The notes beneath the pieces are model-generated. The model made no database searches. It saw nothing but the letters and a program-made list of their open reading frames with translations, and was not told where the DNA came from. This document shows positions 31,663 through 40,017 of a DNA stretch of 64,000 nt, piece by piece (position 1 is the stretch's first letter; each line of letters begins with the position of its first letter). Both the position numbers and the translations under genes were made by a program. Source of the stretch: Orbaceae bacterium lpD01 (GTDB taxonomy: Bacteria; Pseudomonadota; Gammaproteobacteria; Enterobacterales; Orbaceae); the NCBI GenBank assembly GCA_036251705.1, contig CP133959.1, positions 558,001-622,000 of the forward strand, written 5' to 3'.

Positions 31663-33048
31663 CTACGTGTTTATCTCATTTAATATATCTAATGCCTCAG
31701 CGAGTTTTTTTACACCGTAAACTTGCATATTGGCAATATTCTTTTTCGGCTGATTGGCAATCGGTACGATAGCGCGTTTAAAACCATGTTTTGCGGCCTC
31801 AGAAATTCTCTCTTGTCCGCTAGGTACTGGTCTTATTTCGCCGCCAAGGCCGATTTCACCAAAAATAACCAAATCGTGAGGAATAGGGCGATTGCGGAAA
31901 CTGGAAACCAGTGCGAGTAATAGCGCCAAATCAACGCTTGTTTCGGTCACTTTTACACCACCAACAACATTCACAAATACATCCTGATCGGCCATTTGTA
32001 CACCACCATGGCGATGGAGTACGGCCAGTAATAGGGCTAATCTATTTTGCTCTAATCCCACCGCGACGCGGCGTGGATTACCGAGCATAGAGTGATCGAC
32101 TAAAGCTTGAATCTCGACTAATAATGGTCTTGTTCCTTCCCATAATACCATGACTGAACTACCGGCGGTTAGCTCATCGCCACGGCTTAAAAATATCGCT
32201 GATGGATTACTGACTTCACGTAATCCTTGCTCTGTCATGGCAAAAACGCCTAGCTCATTCACTGCGCCAAAACGATTCTTATGACTGCGCAGCGTTCGAT
32301 AGCGCGAGTCGGCATCACCATCTAATAATACCGAACAGTCGATACAGTGTTCAAGCACTTTGGGACCAGCCAGCGAACCATCTTTGGTTACGTGACCGAC
32401 CATAATGATGGCAATACCATGCGTTTTGGCAAAGCGAGTTAAGTAAGCTGCTGTCTCTCTCACTTGGGCCACACTACCGGGTGATGACTGAATATCAGCC
32501 ATATGCATGACCTGGATAGAATCAATCACGATCAGTTTTGGCTGCTCTTGTTCGGCAATATGACAGATTTGCTCAATACTGGTTTCAGACAGCATATTTA
32601 AGTTATCGGTTGCTAAACTTAAACGATGCGCACGCATCGCAACTTGCTGTAACGACTCTTCACCCGTGACATAAAGGGTTTTCATTGATACTGAAATCTT
32701 GCTCAGTGTTTGTAGCAGCAGCGTACTTTTACCGGCACCAGGATTACCGCCGATAAGAATGGCACTGCCTGGTACAACGCCACCGCCAAGAACCCGATCA
32801 AACTCAGAAAAACCGGTTGAAAATCGCGGTAACTCTTTTAAACTGACTTCGGATAATTTTTGAATCTTCGACTGACCGATTACGCTACCCGCATAACCTG
32901 AAAGACGGTCACTTTTGCTGTTGGCTGCAGCAAGCCGGACTTCGGTGATTGAATTCCATGCATGACATTCGCTACATTGCCCTTGCCAGCGAGGAAAATC
33001 TGCCCCACATTCATTACAAACAAAAGCACGTTTTACTGATTTTGCCAC
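31663..33048 (-). CDS. radA: RadA, DNA branch-migration helicase
   Basis: RecA-related protein that helps process recombination intermediates during repair. Domains: a four-Cys zinc finger (C11, C14, C25, C28), a RecA-like ATPase with Walker A GGNPGAGKST at 100-109 and the RadA-specific KNRFG motif near 257, and a C-terminal Lon-protease-like domain without an active site (from about 285). The length of 461 matches E. coli (460). It begins 18 bases after serB, so serB-radA form an operon. nadR, which follows in E. coli, is absent. Confidence 0.97.
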   Translation of the reverse strand: MAKSVKRAFVCNECGADFPRWQGQCSECHAWNSITEVRLAAANSKSDRLSGYAGSVIGQSKIQKLSEVSLKELPRFSTGFSEFDRVLGGGVVPGSAILIGGNPGAGKSTLLLQTLSKISVSMKTLYVTGEESLQQVAMRAHRLSLATDNLNMLSETSIEQICHIAEQEQPKLIVIDSIQVMHMADIQSSPGSVAQVRETAAYLTRFAKTHGIAIIMVGHVTKDGSLAGPKVLEHCIDCSVLLDGDADSRYRTLRSHKNRFGAVNELGVFAMTEQGLREVSNPSAIFLSRGDELTAGSSVMVLWEGTRPLLVEIQALVDHSMLGNPRRVAVGLEQNRLALLLAVLHRHGGVQMADQDVFVNVVGGVKVTETSVDLALLLALVSSFRNRPIPHDLVIFGEIGLGGEIRPVPSGQERISEAAKHGFKRAIVPIANQPKKNIANMQVYGVKKLAEALDILNEINT

Positions 33049-33066
33049 ATTGACTCCTTTATCCTC

Positions 33067-34041
33067 TTAACCTTCACTATCTAAACTCGCTGATAAAATG
33101 CAGTACAGACCGGTTAAATTAGCGAATTTTATCGCTGTTTTGGCTTTTTCAACCACTTTAGGTTTGGCGCGATAAGCGACCCCCAATCCGGCTACTTTTA
33201 ACATTTTGAGATCGTTAGCTCCATCACCAATAGCCACCGTTTGGCTCATTGGAATTTCTAGATTGCTTGCGATAGTTTGTAGTGCTTTCGCTTTATATTT
33301 TGCATCTACAATCTGGCCTTTAACACGGCCGGATAATTTACCTTTATTAATGACGAGTTGATTTGCATGAACTTCACTTAAATTAAAGGTGTTTTTCAAG
33401 TGGTCAGCAAAATAGGTAAAACCACCGGAGACAATCGCGATTTGCCAGTTGTATTGTTGTAGTTGTTTGATTAAAAAACTCAGGCCGGGTGTTAGCGGTA
33501 AGTTTTGACGAATATCTTCTAAAATCGCAATATCCGCACCGGCTAAACTGGCGACGCGCTTGCGCAAACTGGTACTAAAATCGATTTCACCTCGCATCGC
33601 TTGCTCGGTCACTTTGGATACTTGATCGCCCACACCAAATTGTTTGGCTATTTCATCAATGCATTCGATGGTCAGCGCTGTAGAGTCCATGTCCATGACC
33701 AGCAAACCGGCTGAGCGAAGGGAAGGTAATTGGTCAATTGAGGCGATATCAATACCGACTTGCTCGGCAATATGACAGGCTTTTTTGGGCATCGATCCGG
33801 CAATACGTATTATCGGTAAGTTTTTTATTTTCCACGATGAGACAATCACCATCGGCATACCAAGTTGGGTCTGAAAAGCTGAAAGTACCGTTTTAGTCAG
33901 GTTTTTACCATATAAAATCCAACCAGTTTTCCCTGCATTATAATCTAATGGCATCACCTCACAGCCACTTAATGATAGTGGTAATCCTTGCCAATCTTGG
34001 ACGTTTTCAGATAAATCATTATAAGTTAGTGTATAAGCCAT
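33067..34041 (-). CDS. serB: SerB, phosphoserine phosphatase
   Basis: HAD-family phosphatase for the last step of serine synthesis. The catalytic signature MDMDSTALT places the nucleophile at D117 and the acid at D119. SGGF and GDGANDLKML supply the remaining HAD motifs, and an N-terminal regulatory region precedes them. The length of 324 compares with 322 in E. coli. It is first in the serB-radA operon, which starts in the gap before cycA. Confidence 0.97.
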   Translation of the reverse strand: MAYTLTYNDLSENVQDWQGLPLSLSGCEVMPLDYNAGKTGWILYGKNLTKTVLSAFQTQLGMPMVIVSSWKIKNLPIIRIAGSMPKKACHIAEQVGIDIASIDQLPSLRSAGLLVMDMDSTALTIECIDEIAKQFGVGDQVSKVTEQAMRGEIDFSTSLRKRVASLAGADIAILEDIRQNLPLTPGLSFLIKQLQQYNWQIAIVSGGFTYFADHLKNTFNLSEVHANQLVINKGKLSGRVKGQIVDAKYKAKALQTIASNLEIPMSQTVAIGDGANDLKMLKVAGLGVAYRAKPKVVEKAKTAIKFANLTGLYCILSASLDSEG

Positions 34042-34232
34042 TGGATTTGCCTAAGAATAAAAGGTAATTAATTGTAGTTGCGTTTACTATTTTAGTCGCA
34101 ATCGTGATCATTACTATATCAGATTGTCGGGGATTTTTAGCAAAATTTTATGCTTAGTGTTGGTGAGAAATCGTCGGCGTATGTTTATTGAGCCAGGTCT
34201 CTGTCATTGAAGGATAATGGAATCATATTTTA

Positions 34233-34264
34233 GTCGCAAACAGCGTACTTAATCTGTTTGCGAC
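34233..34264. repeat. Perfect 11-base inverted repeat downstream of cycA
   Basis: GTCGCAAACAG (34233-34243) and CTGTTTGCGAC (34254-34264) with a ten-base loop. On the minus strand it follows the cycA stop but lacks a T-run. The string TTTTAGTCGCAA before the left arm is repeated at 34090-34101 near the serB start. Confidence 0.6.
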
Positions 34265-34293
34265 CAATTGAATTAGATAGTCAAAACGAAAGA

Positions 34294-35721
34294 CTATTTC
34301 GTCAATTTATTGAATTTAGCGCACTTTTGTTTCTGACGACGAATCAAATAACCTAGTCCTAGAATAATAAACCACACTGGCGTTGCAATTAGTGCGTGAA
34401 GTGTATCAGTTTCAAAAGTTAATAGTACTATCACAGCCGCAAAGAATCCTAAGCAGACCCAACACATGATTCGTCCACCTGGCATTTTAAAGCTAGATTG
34501 CGCATGTAAATGTGCCCGTTTTTTGCGATAAGCCAAATAAGACAAGAGAATGATTGACCAAACAAACATAAATAAGATAGCTGATATGGTGGTTACAATA
34601 GTAAATGCGGTCATTACGTTTGGAATACAGTAGATGAGTATCACACCACTTAATAAACATAAACAAGAGAAGATCAGCCCATTAGCGGGTACCGCGCGTT
34701 TAGATAATTTACTAAACAGACGCGGCGCATCGGATTCTTTGGCTAAACCAAATAACATGCGACTGGTTGAATAGATACCACTATTGGCTGATGAGGTTGC
34801 CGATGTCAGCACAACAAAATTAATGATGCTGGCCGCAGCGGGTAAACCGGCTAGCGCAAATAACTCAACAAACGGACTCTTTTCCGGAATAATATCTTTC
34901 CAAGGTGTCACACTCATGATGGTGATCAGCGCAAAAACATAGAAAAAGATGATTCGAACCGGAATTGAATTAATGGCGCGAGGTAAATTTTTCTCAGGAT
35001 CCTTGGTTTCTGCTGCCGTTGTGCCGACCAGTTCAATACCCACAAAAGCAAAAATAGCGATTTGAAAACCGGCAAAGAAACCAATTAATCCCTTAGGAAA
35101 CATACCGCCATACTCCCAAATATTGGTGATTGAGGCGACGGTTCCGCTGACAGGCGATTTAAAATGGATCAGTAACATCACAATTCCGGTAGCGATTAAT
35201 GCGAGAATCGCGACGATTTTTATCATCGAGAACCAAAACTCAGTTTCGCCAAACATTTTTACCGTGAGTAGATTCAGTGCAACTAAGGTAAAAATACACA
35301 GTAGCATGGGGAGCCATTGCAGGCTTAATGCTTTTATTTCAGGAAACCAATATTCAGTATAACCGGCAATTGCAATGACATCTGCAATGCCGGTGATAAC
35401 CCAACAAAACCAATAAGTCCAGCCAGTAAAAAAACCAGCCCATGGACCTAACAGATCAGCGGCAAAGTCACTAAAAGATTTGTAGTTAAGGTTGGATAAT
35501 AGTATTTCGCCCATTGCACGCATAACAAAGAAAAGCATAAACCCGATAATCATATAGACAAAGATGATTGAAGGACCCGCTAAACTAATTGTTTTACCTG
35601 ACCCCATAAATAAGCCTGTCCCTATTGCCCCACTAATAGCAATAAGTTGAATATGACGACTGGATAGATTGCGTTTAAGCTTTTTGTTTTCTGCCGATGA
35701 TTGATTAACTGGCGAGTTCAT
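34294..35721 (-). CDS. cycA: CycA, D-serine/D-alanine/glycine permease
   Basis: APC-family proton symporter for glycine, D-alanine and D-serine with about twelve transmembrane helices. The N-terminal SSRHIQLIAISGAIGTGLF, the long identical stretch from GSGKTISLAGPS to LLSN, ELVGTTAAETKDPEKNLP and SSANSGIYSTSRMLFGLA all match E. coli CycA rather than other amino-acid permeases such as AroP or LysP. The ATG at 35721 gives 475 residues (E. coli 470); upstream codons back to 35811 are hydrophobic and not conserved. The ribosome site is weak. It is a single-gene unit divergent from mltA. Confidence 0.93.
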   Translation of the reverse strand: MNSPVNQSSAENKKLKRNLSSRHIQLIAISGAIGTGLFMGSGKTISLAGPSIIFVYMIIGFMLFFVMRAMGEILLSNLNYKSFSDFAADLLGPWAGFFTGWTYWFCWVITGIADVIAIAGYTEYWFPEIKALSLQWLPMLLCIFTLVALNLLTVKMFGETEFWFSMIKIVAILALIATGIVMLLIHFKSPVSGTVASITNIWEYGGMFPKGLIGFFAGFQIAIFAFVGIELVGTTAAETKDPEKNLPRAINSIPVRIIFFYVFALITIMSVTPWKDIIPEKSPFVELFALAGLPAAASIINFVVLTSATSSANSGIYSTSRMLFGLAKESDAPRLFSKLSKRAVPANGLIFSCLCLLSGVILIYCIPNVMTAFTIVTTISAILFMFVWSIILLSYLAYRKKRAHLHAQSSFKMPGGRIMCWVCLGFFAAVIVLLTFETDTLHALIATPVWFIILGLGYLIRRQKQKCAKFNKLTK

Positions 35722-36008
35722 AAGAGTCGATACCTTTTTACTGAATAATGCGCTTTTTCTATTTTTTAGTGTTAGGGGTGAGAATATAAATAGAATAGAA
35801 CAGGAGTGCAACCGTTTTTCATCATGTTTATATGAAAGTTATTTATTGAAATGATTTTGTTAATGGTGCTTTCTTATATTTCGTTTATACTCTGCACATT
35901 AATTTCTGTAATTTATGAAAATATTTCATTTTTTATGATTATTTTTAGAAATCTTCAGGTTTTTTTTATTAATCAGATATTCTATCTAAGATGGGTGGAA
36001 AAGTAATA

Positions 36009-37118
36009 ATGACATCAACATGGTTTTTGCGTTTTATATTGACGATTTTGATTTTACTTGCTGCCGGATGTAGTCATCACGCAACGGTGCAGGGGCAGCA
36101 GTATGGTGATGAGCAATTTTCGCAGCCGCTCAATCCAGTACAATTATTCCCTGTCACGCCGGTGAATATCAGTGATTATCAAAAACAGATTGCCTTAATC
36201 AAAGCCACCTCACCTTCGCTTTATTGTCAATATCATGAGATTTATTTAGCCATCGCACAATGGCTTAAACAGAATCCTGAACAGACGCATTTAAACCAAG
36301 TTGGTTTGACAACTTATGAACTTGCCGGGCAGGATAATTGGGGGAATACTCATCTGACCGGATATTACACGCCGGTCTTAAAAGCACGTCACAAGCCTGA
36401 TGATACGTTTCGTTACCCATTATATGCTAAACCTGTGAATGGTGGTGCGCAATTACCGTCAAGAGCCGAGATATATCAAGGTGCGTTAGCCGGACAGGGC
36501 TTGGAATTAGCCTATACCAGTTCCTTAATAGATAACTTTATTATGGAAGTACAAGGGAGTGGTTATATCGATTTTGAAAATGGTGAGCCATTAGTCTTTT
36601 TTAGCTATGCCGGTAAAAATAATCGTGCTTATCAAAGTATTGGTCGTCTACTAGTTGAACAGGGCGAAATTCCCAAGAAAAAGATTTCCATGCAAGCGAT
36701 TAAAGGGTGGGCCGAAAAACAGCGTCCAGACATCATTCTTAATTTGTTACAACAAAATGAATCTTTTGTCTTTTTTGTACCGAAATTTTCAGCTCCGGTG
36801 ATTGGCGCATCTGGTATCCCATTGGTAGCAAAAGCGGCAGTCGCTTCGGATCGCAGTTTGATACCGTCAGGATCAGTTTTATTGGTTGAAGTGCCGTTAT
36901 TGAATGAAAAGGGTGTGTTTAATGGACAAAGAGAGCTGCGATTAATGACGGCACTTGATGTTGGTGGGGCGATTAAGGGTCATCACCTGGATATATACCA
37001 AGGTATTGGTCATGAGGCTGGTGAGCTAGCCGGATTTTATAATCATTATGGTCGAGTGTGGCTTATTCAGCCCGCTAAAAATAGTCATCTTAATGTCGAG
37101 ACATCTTGTCAGAGGTAA
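36009..37118 (+). CDS. mltA: MltA, membrane-bound lytic murein transglycosylase A
   Basis: Outer-membrane lipoprotein that cleaves peptidoglycan glycan strands, producing the anhydroMurNAc ends that AnmK and MurQ recycle. It has a signal peptide with lipobox LAAGC, placing the lipidated Cys at residue 21. The LTGYYTP motif, QGSGYIDFENG and the C-terminal TALDVGGAIKGHHLDIYQG, which contains the catalytic Asp, are present. The ATG at 36009 has GGTGGA nine bases upstream; an ATG at 35991 would add six residues before the signal. The length is 369 (E. coli 365). tcdA follows after 9 bases. Confidence 0.95.
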   Translation: MTSTWFLRFILTILILLAAGCSHHATVQGQQYGDEQFSQPLNPVQLFPVTPVNISDYQKQIALIKATSPSLYCQYHEIYLAIAQWLKQNPEQTHLNQVGLTTYELAGQDNWGNTHLTGYYTPVLKARHKPDDTFRYPLYAKPVNGGAQLPSRAEIYQGALAGQGLELAYTSSLIDNFIMEVQGSGYIDFENGEPLVFFSYAGKNNRAYQSIGRLLVEQGEIPKKKISMQAIKGWAEKQRPDIILNLLQQNESFVFFVPKFSAPVIGASGIPLVAKAAVASDRSLIPSGSVLLVEVPLLNEKGVFNGQRELRLMTALDVGGAIKGHHLDIYQGIGHEAGELAGFYNHYGRVWLIQPAKNSHLNVETSCQR

Positions 37119-37127
37119 AGTTACTTT

Positions 37128-37928
37128 ATGCATTCATTTTCAGAGGCTTATTACCGCCGATTTAGTGGTATTGCGCGATTATATGGCGAAAATTCGCTGC
37201 TTAAATTTTCAACATCTCATGTTTGTGTGATTGGTCTAGGCGGGGTTGGTTCTTGGGCAGCAGAGGCCTTAGCCCGTAGTGGCATTGGTCGTTTAACGCT
37301 TATCGATATGGATGATATCTGCCTGACTAATACCAATCGACAAATTCATGCTTTACACAATGAGATTGGATCACAAAAAACGGAAGCGATGGCGCAGCGG
37401 ATTAAGCTGATTAATCCGGAATGTTACGTTGAAGTTATCGATGATTTTATCAATCCAGAGAATATGGTTGAATACCTAGGGACAAAAAATGAGCGCCATT
37501 TTGACTATGTACTTGATGCTATTGATAGCGTAAAAGATAAAGCCGCATTAATTGCCTATTGTAAAAGAAATAAAATTAAACTAATAACGATTGGTGGGGC
37601 AGGTGGTCAAAAAGACCCAACGCAAATTAAGATCGCTGATTTGGCCAAAACCGTTCAAGATCCTTTAGCAGCTAAAGTACGTGAACGTTTGAAAAATCAA
37701 CATGGACTAAAAAAAGACAGCAAAGGTAAGTATGGTATTAGCTGTGTATTTTCGACAGAGCAACTCACTTATCCTCAGCAAGATGGTGGTGTTTGTTTTG
37801 ATAAAAAACAGGCCGATGGAACTAAAAAAATGGATTGTGCTTCCGGTTTTGGCGCTATTACCACGGTAACGGCAACCTTTGGATTTGTCGCCGTTGCGCG
37901 TATTTTAGATAAATTAGCCAATGAGTAA
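37128..37928 (+). CDS. tcdA: TcdA, tRNA threonylcarbamoyladenosine dehydratase
   Basis: E1-like, ATP-dependent enzyme that cyclises t6A37 in tRNA to ct6A. The nucleotide-binding GLGGVGSWAAEALARSG, the metal- and ATP-contacting NTNRQIHAL and the GGAGGQKDPT segment are characteristic of the YgdL/CsdL group. The length is 266 (E. coli 268). It is closely linked to mltA, as in E. coli, where csdA and csdE lie on the other side; those are absent here. Confidence 0.95.
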   Translation: MHSFSEAYYRRFSGIARLYGENSLLKFSTSHVCVIGLGGVGSWAAEALARSGIGRLTLIDMDDICLTNTNRQIHALHNEIGSQKTEAMAQRIKLINPECYVEVIDDFINPENMVEYLGTKNERHFDYVLDAIDSVKDKAALIAYCKRNKIKLITIGGAGGQKDPTQIKIADLAKTVQDPLAAKVRERLKNQHGLKKDSKGKYGISCVFSTEQLTYPQQDGGVCFDKKQADGTKKMDCASGFGAITTVTATFGFVAVARILDKLANE

Positions 37929-37945
37929 GGATTATTTATTCAAAC

Positions 37946-37972
37946 CACGCAGTGACGTTTTGCCACTGCGTG
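37946..37972. terminator. Hairpin between convergent tcdA and aroD
   Basis: Perfect nine-base stem CACGCAGTG (37946-37954) and CACTGCGTG (37964-37972) with no long T-run, so a weak terminator at best. Confidence 0.5.
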
Positions 37973-37983
37973 TTGAACGGTGA

Positions 37984-38751
37984 TTATTGCGCTGCGCTTT
38001 TATGTAAGGTCGTCAAGATTTGACGTAATGCTTTAATATCTAGCTGACCTGGTGCTGAGGCTGTTTTAGCCGCGCCGAAAGTCATTGCTGATCCGAATGT
38101 TTCTCCTGCGATACGGCTAATTCCGCCTAATCCGGCCATCGACATGGTAATAATCGGTCTGTCCGCATACTTTTCTGCCATCTCAGCGGTTGCCGCAAGC
38201 AAAGTGAGCACATCGCTGGTTGATTGAGGCATGACGGCAATCTTGGGAATATCCGCCCCCAACGTCTGCATTTTACGCAGACGCCCAACAATATCGTCTT
38301 TTTCTGGTGTTTTATCAAAATCATGATTTGAGGCGATAACCGAAACGTGATGTGCATGGGCTGTCTCAATCATCTCTTTGACGAACGTATCACCGGTAAA
38401 TATTTCTACATCGATAAGGTCGACAAAACCACTTGCCGCTAACGCTTTATTGAGTTTGACATAAAAATCAATACTTACACTCTTTTCGCCCCCCTCTTTG
38501 GCGGAACGAAAGGTGAATAAAATGGGTTTGTTCGGCAATACTTGTGTGAGTTTTTCGGCGATCTTTTTTACGCTATCAATATTGTCGACTTCGTGAAAAT
38601 GATCAACTCGCCACTCCAGCACATCAAAATCAATTGTCGTTAATAATTGTGCTTCATCTAATATCGCTTTTTCGGTTTTTCCGACAATCGGCACAATGAT
38701 TTTTGGTGCGCCCTTGCCGATCTCTAATCCTTTAATTGTGATAGTTTTCAT
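37984..38751 (-). CDS. aroD: AroD, type I 3-dehydroquinate dehydratase
   Basis: Third step of the shikimate pathway, 3-dehydroquinate to 3-dehydroshikimate, through a Schiff base. The active-site residues H143 ([10 protein letters not shown]) and K170 ([11 protein letters not shown]) fall at the same numbers as in E. coli. The length is 255 (E. coli 252). ydiB lies 136 bases upstream on the same strand, so the two act on consecutive intermediates, and the gene order ydiB-aroD is the E. coli one. Confidence 0.97.
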   Translation of the reverse strand: MKTITIKGLEIGKGAPKIIVPIVGKTEKAILDEAQLLTTIDFDVLEWRVDHFHEVDNIDSVKKIAEKLTQVLPNKPILFTFRSAKEGGEKSVSIDFYVKLNKALAASGFVDLIDVEIFTGDTFVKEMIETAHAHHVSVIASNHDFDKTPEKDDIVGRLRKMQTLGADIPKIAVMPQSTSDVLTLLAATAEMAEKYADRPIITMSMAGLGGISRIAGETFGSAMTFGAAKTASAPGQLDIKALRQILTTLHKSAAQ

Positions 38752-38887
38752 CTGTTATCCCTGTTTTGCACTCAGCTGATCTCTCTGTCAGCCAATCATA
38801 TTATTTTAATGAAGATACGAATTGCCATATTTATCTATTATACTTTATTGTGATACTTAGGGCATAAAGCTGGCGGTATCACGCCAA

Positions 38888-39760
38888 CTAATCGTTAAAT
38901 CCCATTTTTTCTTTGACATAATCAATTGGTGTTTCTTGGCCGGTCCAAATCTTAATTTGAGCAGCACCTTGCCATAACATCATGCCGATCCCATTTAAGA
39001 TCCGACATCCCTGACTTTCGGCCAGTTCAAGAAACTTTGTCTTTCTTGGCATATAAATACAGTCGGTAACGACTAAGTTAGAATGAAACATCGATGTATC
39101 GGTTATGATGCTTTGACCTTCTAACGGTTTCATGCCAACACTGGTACCGTTATTGAGTAGATAACTTTCCGCAATCTCTCGACGAAGTGCCTGGCTGTCA
39201 TCAAGATCAAATAGTTTCACCTTACAGTTGGTTTTTTGATTGATACGTTCAGCGATCTCCTGAGCTTTAGGATAAAAATCATCTTTTTTATTAAATATAG
39301 CGATCTCTTTAACGCCATCTAATGCAGCTTGCACCGCAATCGCTGTAGCCGCGCCACCGGCACCCAGTAAGGTCATTTTTTTACCAATCACGTCAATACC
39401 GGCTTCTTTTAGTGAACGCATATAGCCCATGCCATCGGTATTATAGCCGGTTAATACTCCGTCATCATTTGAAATGGTATTACAAGCACCAATTAATTCT
39501 ACCGCAGGCGTGAGCTTATCTAAATACCGACAAACCAGCTGTTTATTAGGCATAGAAACAGCCGAGCCACGCATGCCTAGTGCACGCATACCTTTAATCG
39601 CATCAGGCAATTTTTCAGCAGTGACTTCAAAGGCAAGGTAAACATAAGGGATATTTAATTTACTATAAACAATATTTTGCATCTTAGGTGACAGACTATG
39701 ACGAATAGGATAGGCCATCAGACCGATCAGGAGTGTATGGCCATCAATATTTTCTCTCAT
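38888..39760 (-). CDS. ydiB: YdiB, quinate/shikimate dehydrogenase
   Basis: Shikimate dehydrogenase family enzyme of the YdiB type, which oxidises quinate or shikimate with NAD or NADP. The N-terminal LIGLMAYPIRHSLSPKMQN, SMPNKQL with catalytic K73, GYNTDG with D109, GAGGAATA and MLLW-like GMMLWQGA near the C-terminus match E. coli YdiB better than AroE. The length is 290 (E. coli 288). The biosynthetic enzyme AroE is not in the window, so this copy could be either accessory or the main one; the sequence favours the YdiB group. Confidence 0.92.
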   Translation of the reverse strand: MRENIDGHTLLIGLMAYPIRHSLSPKMQNIVYSKLNIPYVYLAFEVTAEKLPDAIKGMRALGMRGSAVSMPNKQLVCRYLDKLTPAVELIGACNTISNDDGVLTGYNTDGMGYMRSLKEAGIDVIGKKMTLLGAGGAATAIAVQAALDGVKEIAIFNKKDDFYPKAQEIAERINQKTNCKVKLFDLDDSQALRREIAESYLLNNGTSVGMKPLEGQSIITDTSMFHSNLVVTDCIYMPRKTKFLELAESQGCRILNGIGMMLWQGAAQIKIWTGQETPIDYVKEKMGFND

Positions 39761-40017
39761 TTTTAATGATCCTCATGAAAATCTTAATAAACTCAAAAAG
39801 TTACAAATAGCTGCTGAATAATATAATGTAACTAGGCAATTAGCGCTAGTTGAAATTTGTGCTTATGATATACATACTTATTGAATACTTTGTAAAAGTC
39901 CTTTACGATAATGCCATTCGCTTTAAATAACTCAAAATAAAAATAAAATTAACATGTAAAACATGTCCAAGGCGTTCCGTTTTTAAACTTTAAATTTTAA
40001 AATTCAGGAGATGTTCT

